From assembly GCF_050948215.1 (NCBI RefSeq), contig NC_135152.1, positions 6,792,310 to 6,856,309 on the forward strand: 64,000 nt of DNA, in the 5' to 3' direction. Shown here in pieces: positions 1 to 13,064 of the stretch (position 1 is the first letter of the stretch; each line of letters begins with the position of its first letter). This DNA comes from Halictus rubicundus (Eukaryota > Arthropoda > Insecta > Hymenoptera > Halictidae). A program made the position numbers and the translations under genes. The notes beneath the pieces are model-generated. The model had not been told where the DNA came from, searched no databases, and worked only from the letters and a program-made list of their open reading frames with translations.

Positions 1-237
1 GCGTGACTTCGCGAAACGATCGGAACCGTCCGGCTGGCGTTAATACCGGCGAACCATCCACCGGCGAACTTATCTTTTGATCGTACGAGACCCCCGCGAA
101 TTTTCTTCGATCCCAAACAATATCCTCGTTGATGCTACAGAACACAGGTGCGAGTTACGGTTCACCTGGAAAGACGCGTGACTCGGTGCACTAGTGTTGA
201 TCGATCGGTCCTTGAAATTGTTGCTGTACATCCTTAA

Positions 238-472
238 CACTTTGACTGGCAAACTAGAAACCTCAAATATTCCATAAAATCAAACTAAGTTATTTAACGA
301 AGTAAAAATTGAAAAAAATTAAATGTATGATATTGAGTAGTCCTCCAACTTTCTTGAGTTTGACTGATCCCAATCAAATTAGGCACAATGAATGTATTAA
401 CGTAAAAATGCATTTTAAAACCTGGACAAATATTTCCGTCACCCACATATGGGTGACATGGCAGTCAACGTG
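238..472. mobile_element. TTAA-flanked MITE (ends CACTTTGACTGGC / CACGTTGACTGCC)
   Basis: TTAA at 234-237 and 473-476 brackets 235 bp. The left end CACTTTGACTGGC and the reverse complement of the right end CACGTTGACTGCC match at 11 of 13 positions. TTAA duplications are the hallmark of piggyBac-type transposition. No coding capacity. Confidence 0.72.
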
Positions 473-476
473 TTAA

Positions 477-2607
477 AAGGGTTTTAAGTCGATGGGGAAT
501 ACGAGAAAAATGTATTCTAGAGACTTCTGAATTTTAAAGGAGGCCATTTTTGAAGTCAGAGAACAGTAGATTTGTACCGTTTTATTATCTTGAAACTCTG
601 AGAAGAATTTACTGGGTCATTAAAAAATTAAGGATTTTTTTTTTCTTTTGTGAGCCTCGAATCACTCCAGTATTTTTAAAGGGATGATTTATGAGATGAG
701 AGAAAAATAGGCTTATAGTATGACCCACGTTCGTAATTGCGAAAATTCTTAAAGAGAGATTGCTATTTTTCAATTAAACGAAATTTCCACCGGATCGTAA
801 ATGGCCAATGAGCTTCGTGTATTTTTGTAAACTACTCACAGTGATAAGTCACAAGAAATCGCGAATGCGCATAAACTCCGCGGTTCCTCCGTCACCGATA
901 AGCCTGATTATTCGTTCGTAGATTGCGGAAGTTTATGCAAACGCGGATTTTTGCAGAACGGTCTAACGCTGCCGTCGCGAAATGTGACCTAATTTCCTGT
1001 ACGAGACATTCGACATTTTATCGACTTTTTTTATAATATCATCTTCATTTCTTTAATGTCCCCAGTCTTATGGGTTCTTTTATTTCGATCCTGGCGCCGT
1101 TAAATAATCGTAAATCACGATTTTGATTATCCCCGAGGAAATTGCCGTCGGCGTTTAACTAAAACTTGTTTCAATCTCGGAACAATTTCGGGTCGAGTGT
1201 TTATCGTGTCCCCGGCCGTCCGACAAAGCTAATTCGACGAAGTTAATGTACATACGTACCGGAAGTCCTTCATCTTCCCGTTCATTTTACCGTCTACTTC
1301 TTCACCGTTGATTCTAGGCGGCCGGGTTATGGCGAAATGAGTCGTTGCGGAGGGAACCAATTCCGCGAGTCTCTGTTTCAACGATATCCTTATCAAAGGC
1401 GGAATCGAGTTTCGGAATGGCGGGCTTCCCCGACCGAAAAGGAACAATTAAACGGGACGCGATTGCGACGCAAACTTGATACCGAGCGTCCTTATAAAGA
1501 ACCCGTCCAAATATCCTCGTTACGAAATAATTTAACTACAATTCCCGGGGAAATTATAGCGCCCCCCCCCCCTCTCCCATGGTTATTTCAACGTTTCCGC
1601 GAGAACAGCGCAGAAAGTATTCGATTTTATTTTGGTTACGGAGAAAAGTTTATGGAGAAATCGGTAAAGGCTCGGTAGGTTTAGCGTTAAAGAAAATTGC
1701 GAACCGGATCGAAGCACGGCTTCTTTTCGAAAAAATTGCACGCTTTCGGGGAACGCAGGTTCCGTCGGCTGACTTTTAATTACATAAAGTGCGGATCCAG
1801 CGTTAAGGTTCGGCCCCCGACCGTTTCGTTTGGTAATTTACCGGGTGATATCGAGATTGAATTGCGCCCAACCGGATAGTTCGTAACCGGTCCAGCAAAA
1901 CACGCAACAATTCAATTAAAACGTATCGCGGGTGTCCCGTCCTCCCCGCTTCGCCGCCGCGGATTGAAACCGCCTAGTCGAAATATTTCGAAAGCGGGGC
2001 ACGAAATTTGTCGAACCGGCCGGATCCCGAATAAATACGCTCGATTTCATTGGGCGGCCGCGCCGCTCCGATCGCCGAGAGGCTCGACGGGAAATTCAAT
2101 TCTCTTTGCACTTTGCTCTAATTCCGCGAGCGATTCCGTAATCGTATCATCGCGAAATTGCTCGCGGAATATTGTTTCCTTTTTTCGAAGGGCGTTCCCT
2201 CTGCAACGATGCATTCCCATGCACCGTGTGCACGTACTCGTTCCTGCTCGCGAACGCGTTACGGCTTTTCGCAGCGACCGGCCGCCGGAAAAGTGTTCCC
2301 CGTCAAAGGAAACAGTAATTTCCGGGTCGGGAATTAGTAATTTAATTATTCCGTAACGAGGATATTTGGAACGGGCTTTTCAAGCTTCAAGAAGTTGCAA
2401 ATGTATGCCAATTATCGACTCTGTTAGAGGATCGCTGCGCTTATATGTTATTCCAACTTCGCGCGTCTTTTGCTTCTTCAGATTTTTTTTTACGGAAATT
2501 TAACTTTAGTAATGAGATTCTCAATTTAGCAAGGAATTTAACAAGATTTTTGTATGTTATCTCGGAAACCTTAGTAAGACCAATTAGTACCGGAATTCGG
2601 TGCTCGA
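477..2607. other. Gene-free stretch
   Basis: AT-rich to about 1150, then more balanced. Reading frames up to 130 codons (1964-2356) have no recognisable domain. A C11 run lies at 1562-1572. An imperfect inverted repeat (GCATAAACTCCGC near 868 against GCGGAAGTTTATGC near 926) is the only structure seen. Confidence 0.5.
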
Positions 2608-2611
2608 TTAA

Positions 2612-2852
2612 CCCTTTGCACTCGGCGCTATTTTTATTCTGAAACTAAATATTTCGTCCGTCCTACAATATTTTGATTTTATTCATACGAAACTGATCCG
2701 ATTTCTACATATAATATTTAAATGTTTAGTAGTCTATGAAATACAAATTTTGTAATGTAACAAATATTTTGTAATATTTTTCGTAATTTCTTTGAAATAA
2801 TGCCACAACAATTTCTAGTGGTCCTTCAGAGTCACCACTCGAGTGCTAAGGG
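2612..2852 (-). mobile_element. TTAA-flanked MITE, CCCTTAGCACTCG family, copy 1
   Basis: TTAA at 2608-2611 and 2853-2856 brackets 241 bp with ends CCCTTTGCACTCG and CGAGTGCTAAGGG. The internal sequence matches the copy at 36420-36660 in opposite orientation, which has exactly the same length. Confidence 0.82.
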
Positions 2853-4731
2853 TTAATTTCTCAAGTTCGGTCCTTGATGCTAACCTCTTTCGTTCTTCGT
2901 AAAATACAATTCTGCTGGGTTTTATAGAACAACTTCAATTAATACGAACAGGTGTCACGTGCTGTTACCAATATGTTTAATTCGTCAATTGAATTCTCCA
3001 TCGACAACATGGCTCTCTGAGTTCCAGGCAAATTCTCATTTCTTCATAGTTTCCCGACGAATTTTTATATTCATACTAGTGGCTACAATATGCATCTCGG
3101 AATTTTTTCAGATTTTTCGAAAGACAATATTAACGAACACATTGAGCTCCGTTAAATATCCTAAATTGTGTTGGACTGGACATGGCTAGTGTCGATATCA
3201 TACTTCTCTCTTCCACGTTTTCTCTTCCTTCCCTTATATTACCCAATAAAACTTTCCCGAAGGCACAAAACGGTCCGCCTGAAGCTCGAGCACGCCCGTA
3301 ACAACCCCTAAAAATATTCACAGCGGTGCTCCAAAAATTCGGACGTGCAATAAAATAATTTTCAACGGCCGAAGAATTTTCACGACCCGTGAAAAAAAAA
3401 AAAATAAAAAAGGAATTCCGGTGACAGAATACGTGTCGGCGAGGCGCTAACAAGCGGAGGGCAATTTCGCGCGGTCATTTCTACGACTCGGAGGATCGAG
3501 AACGTATCGGCTCGAGACGCAAACCGGAGGACAGGCGGAAAAAAAAAGAAGAGAAACGAAACTAGAAGGAGGATACGTGTTGCAGGATCTCTGGTACACG
3601 GGAACGACTTTGTTCGGCCGTTTGTAGCCGCGGTTCGGTGCTGAGGGGATGGTTTGTGGGGGCGGTTTGCGGGGTCGGTGTTCGACACGCGTTCCCGGCG
3701 AGGTTCGATGCGGCGAGCTTAATCGAACGCGTGTAAAGCGTGCTACATGCTCTGGAAAATTTCACCGGTCCGCCAGAGTGAGAGAGCGAGGCCGGCCAGA
3801 GGAAATTGACTTCGGTATCGCGCGCGGGGGCGAGAATAATTCCCGATCGATCCGCGCGATAGGTATCGGCGACCGCGGCGGGACGACGATGTGCCGAATT
3901 TTTCCCAGCCGCGTCGAAATTTCCAATTAAACACGGTCCGACGCTCGTCCTGCGAGCCAACCGGCCTCCCGGCGAAATTCGCGAAACGCATAACGACCGC
4001 CGGTCTCGTTTGATCCGGCGCCGATCGCTGATTATCGCCGACACCCTTCGGTTTCCGCGTGCCACGTCGATGCTCCTATGAAAGGAATAAAAATGATAAC
4101 CCCTGTTATGCATTACATTGTTACCGTGTTCCTGATATTTCTGTCAATATCAATTTCATTCATCGATTGACCCAATTTTTACAGTTCATCAAATATTAAC
4201 GCTTTGTACTCGAATGGAGTTTATGATTATGCCACTATTCAACGCAATTTCACGTTACTGAATTCGGTTGTATTTAACACTGCGACTACCGAGCCCTACA
4301 CTAGACTGATTTATATTTTTTTTTGCAATAACAACAGTATTATCTTACTAGTCTGTTCCTGTTATTTATATTAAATATTAATTTGCACTCATCGATTGGA
4401 ATATTTGGACCGTACCGGACCATGTGTGGCGCAGTTCATTAAATATCAGTTCGATTGCAATTATATATGTGTTGTAATTGTAATAGTTTAGTGGTGAGTC
4501 ACTGCGGAAACGATGAACTCATTGGAAAATGTTCGTGAATGAACAGCGGTTCTTTCTCTAATTGCAACAAACTGGAGCGAAATAGATTTTCTGAATATGT
4601 TGAATAGCTTGAAAATAATATGCAGCAAAGTCTTGATCGAAGCCGAACGGAGCTACACGATCCTAGTCAGTTCACTGTCGCCGTACAGTGTAAATGACAG
4701 TATTTGTAAATTCTTCATTTTTGTCCTGAAC

Positions 4732-4750
4732 GCATAAAAGCCGCTGTCTA
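4732..4750. repeat. GCGGATTTTATGCA-type MITE right end
   Basis: GCATAAAAGCCGCTGTCTA matches the family's right end. No left end was identified. Confidence 0.4.
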
Positions 4751-5321
4751 ATCGCGATCAGCGAAGAAAATCATGCAATATACCGGATGACGTAAGTTAG
4801 ATATAAACTGGAACGAATAACAAAGGAAAGATGGAAATTACTTCAGAAACTTGTGTCTCAGTGTCCTCCACAAATCGTGTGCAATAATTGCACAAACATC
4901 CGCAGCCTATTAGCCAGAAATTACACAACGCAGCCTCGCTAATTTCACTCCCTTTGCTAAATTAATTAGGACACGCTGCTCCAAACAGAATGTCGAAACG
5001 TTACCCATTCAACGAAGTTTTCAGTAAATTGAATTACAACCGAAAACTATGTTCAGCTCTTTCAGGATGATACATTCTATTTTGAAAGTAATTTCGCGGA
5101 ATCCGATGATTTCAAACAAATTGGTACTCCGGTTCTACGAAATCACCGTCGTCGAAATAAAACGACACCGAGGGTTGTAGCTCTCATTCGGCGAGTTGAG
5201 TTAACGTGACTCGCTCCGGTTTATATCAAGATAATAATAATCGGAGGACCACTCTGTACACAGAAGTATACCTTCTACAACTTGTAATTAAGGGAACGAT
5301 CGATGCTTGATACAGAGTATA

Positions 5322-5323
<2 letters not shown>

Positions 5324-5384
<61 letters not shown>

Positions 5385-5388
5385 CTCT
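5324..5388. repeat. (CT)n microsatellite
   Basis: Nearly uninterrupted CT run of about 60 bases. Confidence 0.98.
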
Positions 5389-5816
5389 ATGTATGCACAC
5401 TGGAGCGGTGATTCTGCACGGAGCCGGTCTAGCAGCTAAGCAAATTCATGAACCGTACAATGGAGTTCATTAGGGAATAATATTAGCAGATTAATATTGG
5501 TCATGACGATTCGTTCTGGCTTTTCTACAACGAACGTGTGGACGCGTCGCAAAAATGCCACTCAAATAAAACATGATCCATGGAACATGATCCATAACAC
5601 GAGACTTGAGAGAGCACTGTGTAGACAGCGGACTTTAGTACATTCGTGGCATCCAGACATTTTTAGTGTGAAGAAATGTGCACAACAATCTACATTGATG
5701 ACGTTAGCAATTCATTTTTATGTTCGACGAAATTATTAATGTTAAACAAGTCCTAATCAGCTGAGAAATCCTTCGGACAAGGGATTGAACTTATTATCTA
5801 AAAATTGGTCAGTTAA

Positions 5817-6058
5817 CCCCTTCCCGTACTTTAACGAGTCTGACTCGTGATGAAGATTTTGGCAGAAACGTAAACATCACGCGGAGGACTCGTGGTCCGA
5901 AAATCTGCCAAACGTAAACATCACGAGTCTGTCTCGCAGGTATTTATATTTCGACTAGTATTGCAACTGTTTTCGAGCATCATTCTTGTTTGTTTACCGC
6001 GCGTTGACCCCTATCACTTGGGCCCGGATTTAATCGAGCTAAATGGCACGGGAAGGGG
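5817..6058. mobile_element. TTAA-flanked MITE (ends CCCCTTCCCGT)
   Basis: TTAA at 5813-5816 and 6059-6062 brackets 242 bp. The inverted ends CCCCTTCCCGTAC and CCCCTTCCCGTGC differ at one position. Inside are repeated CGAGTCTG-type sequences and two near-identical AAACGTAAACATCACG segments. Confidence 0.8.
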
Positions 6059-7147
6059 TTAAGGATTGACTGAGTATTGAAATAGAATCCCTGGTACCTT
6101 CACGCAGAAATTTGTAAAACTTGTAACCTATTGTAACAATTGACACGACCAACTCCGATGAAGAAATTTTGAAAGAAATAAATGACTTCGAGGAGTCCAG
6201 CACAATGATCGCACTATCGCCGGGAATATCCGCGACGCGACGAGGATGCTCCTTGTAAAATTGACGGTGAATTGTCGGCGAATTCCGAAATTACCGACAG
6301 CAGGCCTCCCGCCACGTGGAAATTGTCAAAAGCATGCCGGGATCGTCCATCAATACGTTCGGCCGGTCGTATCGGGGCGAAAATTATGAGCGCTCGGCAC
6401 GGCGATCTCATTCCGCGCGTTCGTCCGTTAGAAATTGAAAATCGAGGAAAAAGACGAGCGAGGGAGAAACGCTCTCCCCCCGCGTATGTCCCGCCGCTTT
6501 CATATTCATCTCGTCCCCCTCTTTGCGCCGCCTCCGCCGGCGCGCCGTTCGATCGCCATTAACCCGTTAAGCGCGTAAAACGAGTTATCCACCCTCGTCA
6601 TTCGGAAACACCTCGCTGACGAGCGTGAAAAGTTAACTCGTCCACAAACTTTCGTAATTGCGATCGATTGAAAAACGTTTAAACCGTCTGTCGATTCGTT
6701 TGCCACCCTACGCTGCCCCGTAGTTCCTTCGCTTCGCAGAGGAGACACTCGCGACATTTCACCGTGAATTTCGCAACCGCGATTATACAGCTGAAAAAAA
6801 GAGCTATCGTTCGAAGTGTTTAGCTCCGTTTTGATTATCGCGACTTGACCGTGCCGATCAGAGTTGCTTTCGTCAAATAAACTTTTTCGTAGATCAATTT
6901 TAACCAACGCTTGTAGCTTCGTTTTGAACTCGAATCTTTCAACCAACGAATTCGAGATTGAGAACAATTCATTGCAGAAGCACTGATCTTTTTTCCAAAA
7001 ACATTATTACTGACTGCACTCTGAGTAAATGTCTAAATAATAATAACAACACATCCATTTTCTTAACTCTGCATAGTGGGTCGTTTTAGACTCAGAAAGT
7101 TGCAAGTGCAAGACTCTCAAGAGTATCCAGAAATCTTTTAGGATGTT

Positions 7148-7200
7148 TTAACACTAAACCCTACCACCGTCGGTCAAAATGACCGGTTCCAGATTTTTTA
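7148..7200. repeat. Possible left end of another TTAA MITE
   Basis: TTAA at 7148-7151 is followed by CACTAAACCCTACCACC and a short palindrome around GGTCAAAATGACCGG. No right end was found before the next MITE at 7301. Confidence 0.4.
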
Positions 7201-7300
7201 TTTTGCAATTACTGAAACTATGAAGATGCTTCCGTGAGAAATGATTAAATGAATATGTTTAGTAGAGCATGTATTAAATTCAATGTCGTCATTTTTATAA

Positions 7301-7498
7301 CAGTAATTTCTCTATATATGTCGCCAAGGTCTGGATGATAAATGTCGCGGAATTATCCCCACTACTGCGAGGTATTCCCCGTGAGGGGCCACGAAGCTCG
7401 AGAGACCTCGGTAAACATGATACCGCTCGGGTATGTCTCCTGGACGATACATGTCGCTGACAAGACCCGTGTTGTTGACATATATCGAGAATTCACTG
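7301..7498. mobile_element. CAGTGATTT-type MITE, copy 1
   Basis: Left end CAGTAATTTCTCTATATATG and right end TATATCGAGAATTCACTG, followed by TA. The interior has CGCGGAATTATCCCCACTAC, shared in reverse orientation with 11228-11370 and 32593-32796. Confidence 0.75.
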
Positions 7499-7964
7499 TA
7501 GTATTAAAACACAGAAGCCTAAAAAAATTGCATAGGCATAGACAGCCGATACATAGGTAAAACCAATGTCACAGACAGAAAATGAACTCAGAATTGAATT
7601 GCTCGTTTCCGACGATTAAAAAGACAAGCGGCGATAACGTTCGATAACAAGATGGCGAACTGGTAGTAAAACGCCGTCGTAAGAATTCTGGTGGTAAAGT
7701 GCGAATAAAAATGGTGGGAAACGGATCGGAAGGGGTGGCGGACTGGCCCTAAAGGTGATTAAGAACGATTAGAGGTCGCGAGGGGATAATTCTATCGAGC
7801 GGGCAACATTTCGGAGTTAATACCTGGTATCGAGGCAAGGTAGATACTGCGATGACAGCCACAGGCTGATATACATCCCGCTGTATTGTCGCGAAACCTG
7901 TACACGTAGCGGCCGTGCGGGGGCGGCAACACGTATGCCGGTTAATGCGCATCTTCGATGCACG

Positions 7965-8030
7965 ATTGCGCCTGTGTGCGCACGTTTGCGCCTGTGTGCG
8001 CACGTTTGCGCACATTTGCGCACGTTTGCC
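7965..8030. repeat. GC-rich 20/10-bp tandem repeat
   Basis: TGCGCCTGTGTGCGCACGTT occurs twice, followed by 10-bp variants TGCGCACATT and TGCGCACGTT. Confidence 0.9.
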
Positions 8031-8477
8031 TGTAACTTGGCGGACAGATTGCGTCCTCGGGTCCCACTTGCTTAGCAATATTGTCCCGCCGCGTGTCAAC
8101 GTGTTGTTGCCCGTGCGAAGGGGGGGGGGGCGGTGGATGCGCGCCGATAAAATTATGTCAACGGGGGAGTTACGTTGGCGGACCCCATACAGGAACACAG
8201 TCGCGATACCGTCGGATTATGCTAATTCGACTTGACGTGGATCCTGGAGGCCGATCTCTGGACCCGGTGTGATCCGGCCGAACCGCGGTCAACTACGGGA
8301 AATGGCTCAAAGTCGCAGAAATCTGCTCCTGGTGGCCAATCAGGGCTCGCTGGGAGCCCTTGATCCCTTCCACCACACTGGCACCAGTTTATGCGCGTAA
8401 TCTTGGTCTGGTGGTGAAACTGGGCAGCCTTAATTTGGCATTATCCCTTTTTAGAGTGGTCACAATTATTTCATTTA

Positions 8478-8499
8478 CTCTCTCTCTCTCTCTCTCTCT
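8478..8499. repeat. (CT)n microsatellite
   Basis: Eleven CT units. Confidence 0.95.
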
Positions 8500-8757
8500 T
8501 TTTCTTCTGAGAGAGCTGCCAGCTGGGGTGATCTTTATGCGGGGATGATGAATTTTTAATGACATCAGTCCTGTTATTTCGACCATTTTTATGCTTCCAT
8601 TTTCAGGTTTTGTTATATTCTAATATCATTTATTTCAGGTGGATGTGTGCATAGCTTCTTAATTTATTTCAGCTAAATATGTACAGCTTTCTAATTTTAG
8701 CTAAGTACTATTGCTCTTTCCTGATGAGGCTTTCACGTTCCTTCTCACTAAACTTAA

Positions 8758-9072
8758 CACGTTCACGGACAGTAAAAATTTCAGTGAGCTGCAAAAATAG
8801 ACAGGCAATTTTTCTTGAAACTAGTTGTACTATCCGAAATCTGATTAGAAATGAACAATAATAATAAGTTAACTGTCATTAGTAATGACAAATGAAATGT
8901 ATATTAATTACAAACACAAATTTAAATTTGAAATGTATATTAATTACAGAAACTTAAGGTTGTATAAAATTAAATGAATAAAAATTGGCTTAAAAATTTG
9001 AATGCTATAGCATTCACGTCATTTTGCATTACTATGAAAATTAATGCTATAGCGTTTGCGTCCGCGAACGTG
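8758..9072. mobile_element. TTAA-flanked MITE (ends CACGTTCRCGGAC)
   Basis: TTAA at 8754-8757 and 9073-9076 brackets 315 bp. The ends CACGTTCACGGACAG and CACGTTCGCGGACGC are inverted and agree over 13 bases with one change. AT-rich interior, non-coding. Confidence 0.76.
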
Positions 9073-9094
9073 TTAACACAATATATGTGATTAA

Positions 9095-9283
9095 TTAGAC
9101 TGTGAATTTTATGTATTTATAGCAAAAATGAGCAAGACCTTATACGCTATTGAAGAAACATCAGATGGATATAATATTAGTGGTACATTATTCGTAACCT
9201 ATTAAAACTATTAAGAGAAGAAATTTTTATGCAACTGTCCATTCTTCTAATCAATACGGATAATTTTTATTTTGCATATAGGT
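9095..9283. repeat. GCGGATTTTATGCA-type MITE, partial
   Basis: Left end AGACTGTGAATTTTATGTA, then GCAAAAATGAGCAAG as in the 10044 copy. The right side has AATTTTTATTTTGCATA and then loses the terminal part. Confidence 0.55.
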
Positions 9284-10043
9284 GCGTGGTCTCGTATTAT
9301 CACTGATGAAAAATCAACAAAACAACTTCAAAATCGTCGCAGCTCTTTCTCAAAATTGTACTGCTAAAATAGCGAATCTGCTATCAGCGAATAGTATGAA
9401 AAATGTCAATTATTTTGACCGTGCGGTTTCGAATCGCCACCGTGTATTCGTCACCTATAATCCGCGCGTATCTCGTACATTATCCACGGGTGAATTAGTT
9501 ATTGACTCCAAGCTGTCAGCCAGCCGACGAAATTATCCTCTCGCGGCTCCCTAATTAGCCGTCGATTAATCTTTAAACTTTCCGACCCTCGACGGGGGAT
9601 GAAGTTGACCCGGTCTACCCTTCGGCCTTGATTTTTTTTTCTCCCGTTTCAGCTGCAACTTCGCGGAGGAACGTCATCCAATTTTTACAGGCTAACTGTC
9701 GAAGCTGCCCGAAGAAATTTCAATTAGCGAGGGAAAGTGGCCGCGGGCGTCATTGAGAGAGAGACCCTGTATCGCGACAATCCTGATGCAATTAGGGAAA
9801 AGTTGAGCGAACTTGATCGCGGCCATTGATTCGGCTGGATTGCTAGTTTAGGGTGTAGAAGACAAGAACAACAGAAAAGTCCATTGTGGACCGCTGTTTC
9901 TAACGAAAGTTGTGAAACAATATACATAATTGGAAAGCTTGTAAAACTTGTCCCGCTCTTGTACCGAACACTCGGCAATATACTATGTCGTTCAATATAA
10001 AACTGGTGCAAGAACAAAACAGTTAATCATTGGATAATGAGTC

Positions 10044-10251
10044 GACAGCGGATTTTATGCACTTATGACAAAAATGAGTAGGTGTAATTTCGAACAGTAA
10101 AAATATTAGAAGAATTTAAAAATACTATATAAATATTATTCCCATTCTATTAAACATAAGAAATTTTTGGGAAAGAAAATAAATTTCTATTTTACTCCTG
10201 TTTGTTGCAATTCACGTAGAAAATTTTTATTTTGCATAAAAATCCGCTGTC
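10044..10251. mobile_element. GCGGATTTTATGCA-type MITE, full copy
   Basis: Inverted ends GACAGCGGATTTTATGCA (10044-10061) and the complement of TGCATAAAAATCCGCTGTC (10233-10251), differing by one inserted base. Non-coding, AT-rich interior with TTTTTATTTTGCAT before the right end. Confidence 0.78.
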
Positions 10252-11227
10252 TGGCAATGAGAAATCAAGTAAAAGTTCTATAAAATACGGAGGACGCTGC
10301 TTTAGTCTTGTGCAAACCATGCTAAAATTAGATTGCAATTCATTTTATTTAATGACGATTAAACCCCTTAAAATGTGATCTTAAACAGATATTAACTGTT
10401 AAATATTTTTGTTAAGCAATAGACTGACTCGGTTCTTGCGTGAAGATCTTCAATCGTTACTTTGAACATTTTTGAGTTTCAAAAGTTCCTCCAGCTTTGG
10501 AAAGTCAGCATTTCTTACAGTTGCGATTCTATTTTCGCGAATCAAAGGCAGATGTTCCTTTTGTGCAAAGCTCGCTACCGATGCAGGTTGCCTAAAGTTT
10601 TCTACGTACGCCCCGAGTTCAAAGTTTCGTATTCCCTTTGATCTTTCAACGAGCTAATTATCTAACCTTAACAATTTTGGTTGTCTGCTGCCCGGGGTGC
10701 CGAAAAATGTGTGGATTTAAAGTGATCTGACGTTGAGCGCAAAGGGGCTAGTGCTCCCTTGTGGCCTGCACTGTGCACGTATAGTCACAAATTACTCGAC
10801 CCTCCTGAAACCAACTGTTCCTCAAGCTCCAGAATTGTATCGTTAAAAGAAAAATATCGTTCTCGTATTACAATGCTGTAGCATTTTTGCAAAAGAATTT
10901 TTAAAGATTCTTGTCAAACTTCTTATGGCCCAGTTCTTTAATCCTTTGTTCTACATTCTTTAATTATTTTATGTTCGCAAATTGTATAAATGTATAAATT
11001 TAATTATACTTTATATCAGAGGATGTTCCAAATTTTTGGAGAACAGTGCCTTCAATAAATCCTAAAAACATAATGCAATAATATGTAAAAACTGTGCGAG
11101 TAATAACTAGAATGCGGATCTTAAATAAAAATGTTCTCAGTCGACCATGGGAAATGGAAGTCACATAAAACTGTATTTCTTCTTTCAATAATTCCAGCAA
11201 GTCGAAAAGAAGGTACAGTGAATTCTC

Positions 11228-11370
11228 CCGAGCAGTGTTATGTTTACACTCCTCGGCGTCCGAGGCCACTCGAACTTCGCGGCCCCTCAAGGGGTATAGC
11301 CCGCGGTAGTGGGGATAATTCCGCGACGTTTATCATCCAGGCCTTGGCGACATATATAGAGAAATCACTG
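11228..11370. mobile_element. CAGTGATTT-type MITE, copy 2 (left-truncated)
   Basis: Matches the right two thirds of the 32593 copy (GTGTTATGTTTACAC, GGTAGTGGGGATAATTCCGC) and ends AGAGAAATCACTG plus TA. The left inverted end is missing. Confidence 0.75.
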
Positions 11371-11408
11371 TAATTCTTAAATTCTTCTAACGCAAGTTTT
11401 GTGTAGTA

Positions 11409-11871
11409 TTTTATTATATATATATATCATTTATTGATTCCCCTCGGGGTTACAATCTTGAATCACACCTCCTTTCCCCCGCCCTTAACCTGCTCTTAAC
11501 CCTAGTCTTATCCTACTTAATCTACTTAACTTAACTTAAACTTAACTTAAACTATTATTTACAATATATACACGCCTGAGAGAGAGAGATCGCTATCTTA
11601 CATCTAGCCACACACCACATACTTGTTTTCCCACTCCCACACAAACATACCTCTCTGCTCCCCCCTTCCCTACCCTCACACATACTGGACCCCCTCTTCC
11701 GGTTGCTCTCCCACTATCATTTCAACTTCCTCTCCCATTCACTCCTTTTCCTTTCATTCACTCCCCGTCCCACTCATCCACACGTCCTTTCTCTCCACTC
11801 ATCCAATCCTCCCCCTCGCCTTCATCTCCCAATATTTCCCCCGCCATCTCCTGCCAGCCCCTTCCCTCAAG
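11409..11871 (-). mobile_element. 5'-truncated non-LTR retroelement copy
   Basis: A 463-bp insert flanked by a 13-bp duplication GTTTTGTGTAGTA (11396-11408 and 11872-11884). On the minus strand it is purine-rich, ends CCCCGAGGGGAATCAATAAA and then an AT-repeat tail against the left duplication. That is the structure left by target-primed reverse transcription. No long reading frame remains. The clade cannot be fixed; the 3' end style is R1-like, which is inference. Confidence 0.68.
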
Positions 11872-12846
11872 GTTTTGTGTAGTAATAACAGTAGTAGTAG
11901 CAATTAAAGGTCCCAAGAAAAGGACACAACAAGATTAAAGCGTGTGCTCGAAGAAGGGCGTAGAAATGCAAATAACTGAATATAAAAATCTACAAGCACC
12001 TTGGCAAAATCGACTATGGATACCGTTCGTTGCACAAAAGAATAACGACATCAACCGTATCGATTCGGCCGGTAAGACCGTCAGAATGTTAATAAAAAGC
12101 AGGCGGGGCACTAAATCGCCAGGGTCGAAAGAATCCCAGAGGATGCACGGTCAGCGTGGGTTGGGTGGAGCAACATTAACGGCAAATGTTGACCGTCGGT
12201 TTGCTGCAGCCCGGCAATCCGGTGAAATTTGTTGGCCGATTGCATCGCGGCGATCGCGGTCCAACGAAATTGTTACGTTATAATCGACTTCCGTCGCCGG
12301 GTCGGCGATACATCGCGTGTGCCCATGGTGGGTGTGGGCGTAGGAGGCAGAATCGCCGTTGGAAAATGTCGAAGCAACGAGCCACGAAAATTATTGTAGC
12401 AATATTCCGCAACGGCGGAGGATATGCATCGTTATACCGCGGGGCCGGAAATGGCGGCCCGTGCTGCAGACCCGCGTTCCCTAATACGATACATTAAAGG
12501 GCACAAAAGGGTCCGACGGATTTCGGGGAGGGGGCTCGTATTTATGGCTTCTGAAAGCCGGGATGGATACTTCGCGAATCGGTGATTGCTTGCGGCCCGG
12601 CCAAACGAAAGGATATAAACGCGCCGCCGGATAGTTACGTAAATATTAGGTGTGTGCCGAATAATTCACACGCGGCTCCCGTGGTTCTCGATAAAAACGT
12701 GTTTGCTCCGTCAGGCCGTCTATCGAATAAAAAAAAAAATCGTTACACGTTGCAACACCGAAACATTCCGCTCAACTGAATTTTCAGAAATGTGAAGCAT
12801 TGGTCGGAAATATTTGCACACGTATGTGTTGTTGATTCAGCTCTCC

Positions 12847-12900
12847 ACCCCGTATACTGTAACATCGAGTCGGACTCGCGATGAAGATTTCGAACAGAAT
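12847..12900. repeat. Truncated relative of the 5817 MITE
   Basis: CCCCGTATACTGTAAC, then GAGTCGGACTCGCGATGAAG, resembles the left end of the 5817-6058 element. No right end. It abuts another MITE beginning near 12917. Confidence 0.45.
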
Positions 12901-12916
12901 TGACTAAATATGTTGA

Positions 12917-13064
12917 CTAGACTGCGAATATGGAGCCAAATGAAAAGTATCCGAAATTATATACAATTGAAAATACTATATCAACATCCTTGAATTTTTG
13001 TAATTCGTTGTTTCAGCTTTCACCAACACATTTTTCCAGCAAATCCATAAAATCCGTGGTCTTG
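12917..13064. mobile_element. GCGGATTTTATGCA-type MITE, diverged copy
   Basis: Left end TAGACTGCGAATATGG and right end CATAAAATCCGTGGTCTTG, inverted and degenerate. Confidence 0.5.

Larger units (their letters stand above)
2857..5812. other. Gene-free stretch with a GC-rich core
   Basis: 3420-4060 is rich in GC and CpG and carries open frames on both strands (longest 183 codons, minus). These look like products of low stop density. A TTAA followed by CGCTTTGTACTCG near 4200 may be a decayed MITE end. Confidence 0.45.

Noticed and set aside
3562..4113. 183-codon minus-strand frame
   Set aside because: GC-rich DNA with few stops, arginine/serine-rich translation, an alternative frame equally open, no recognisable domain.
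11623..11907. 94-codon proline/serine-rich frame
   Set aside because: It lies in the pyrimidine-rich strand of the retroelement insert and is antisense to it.
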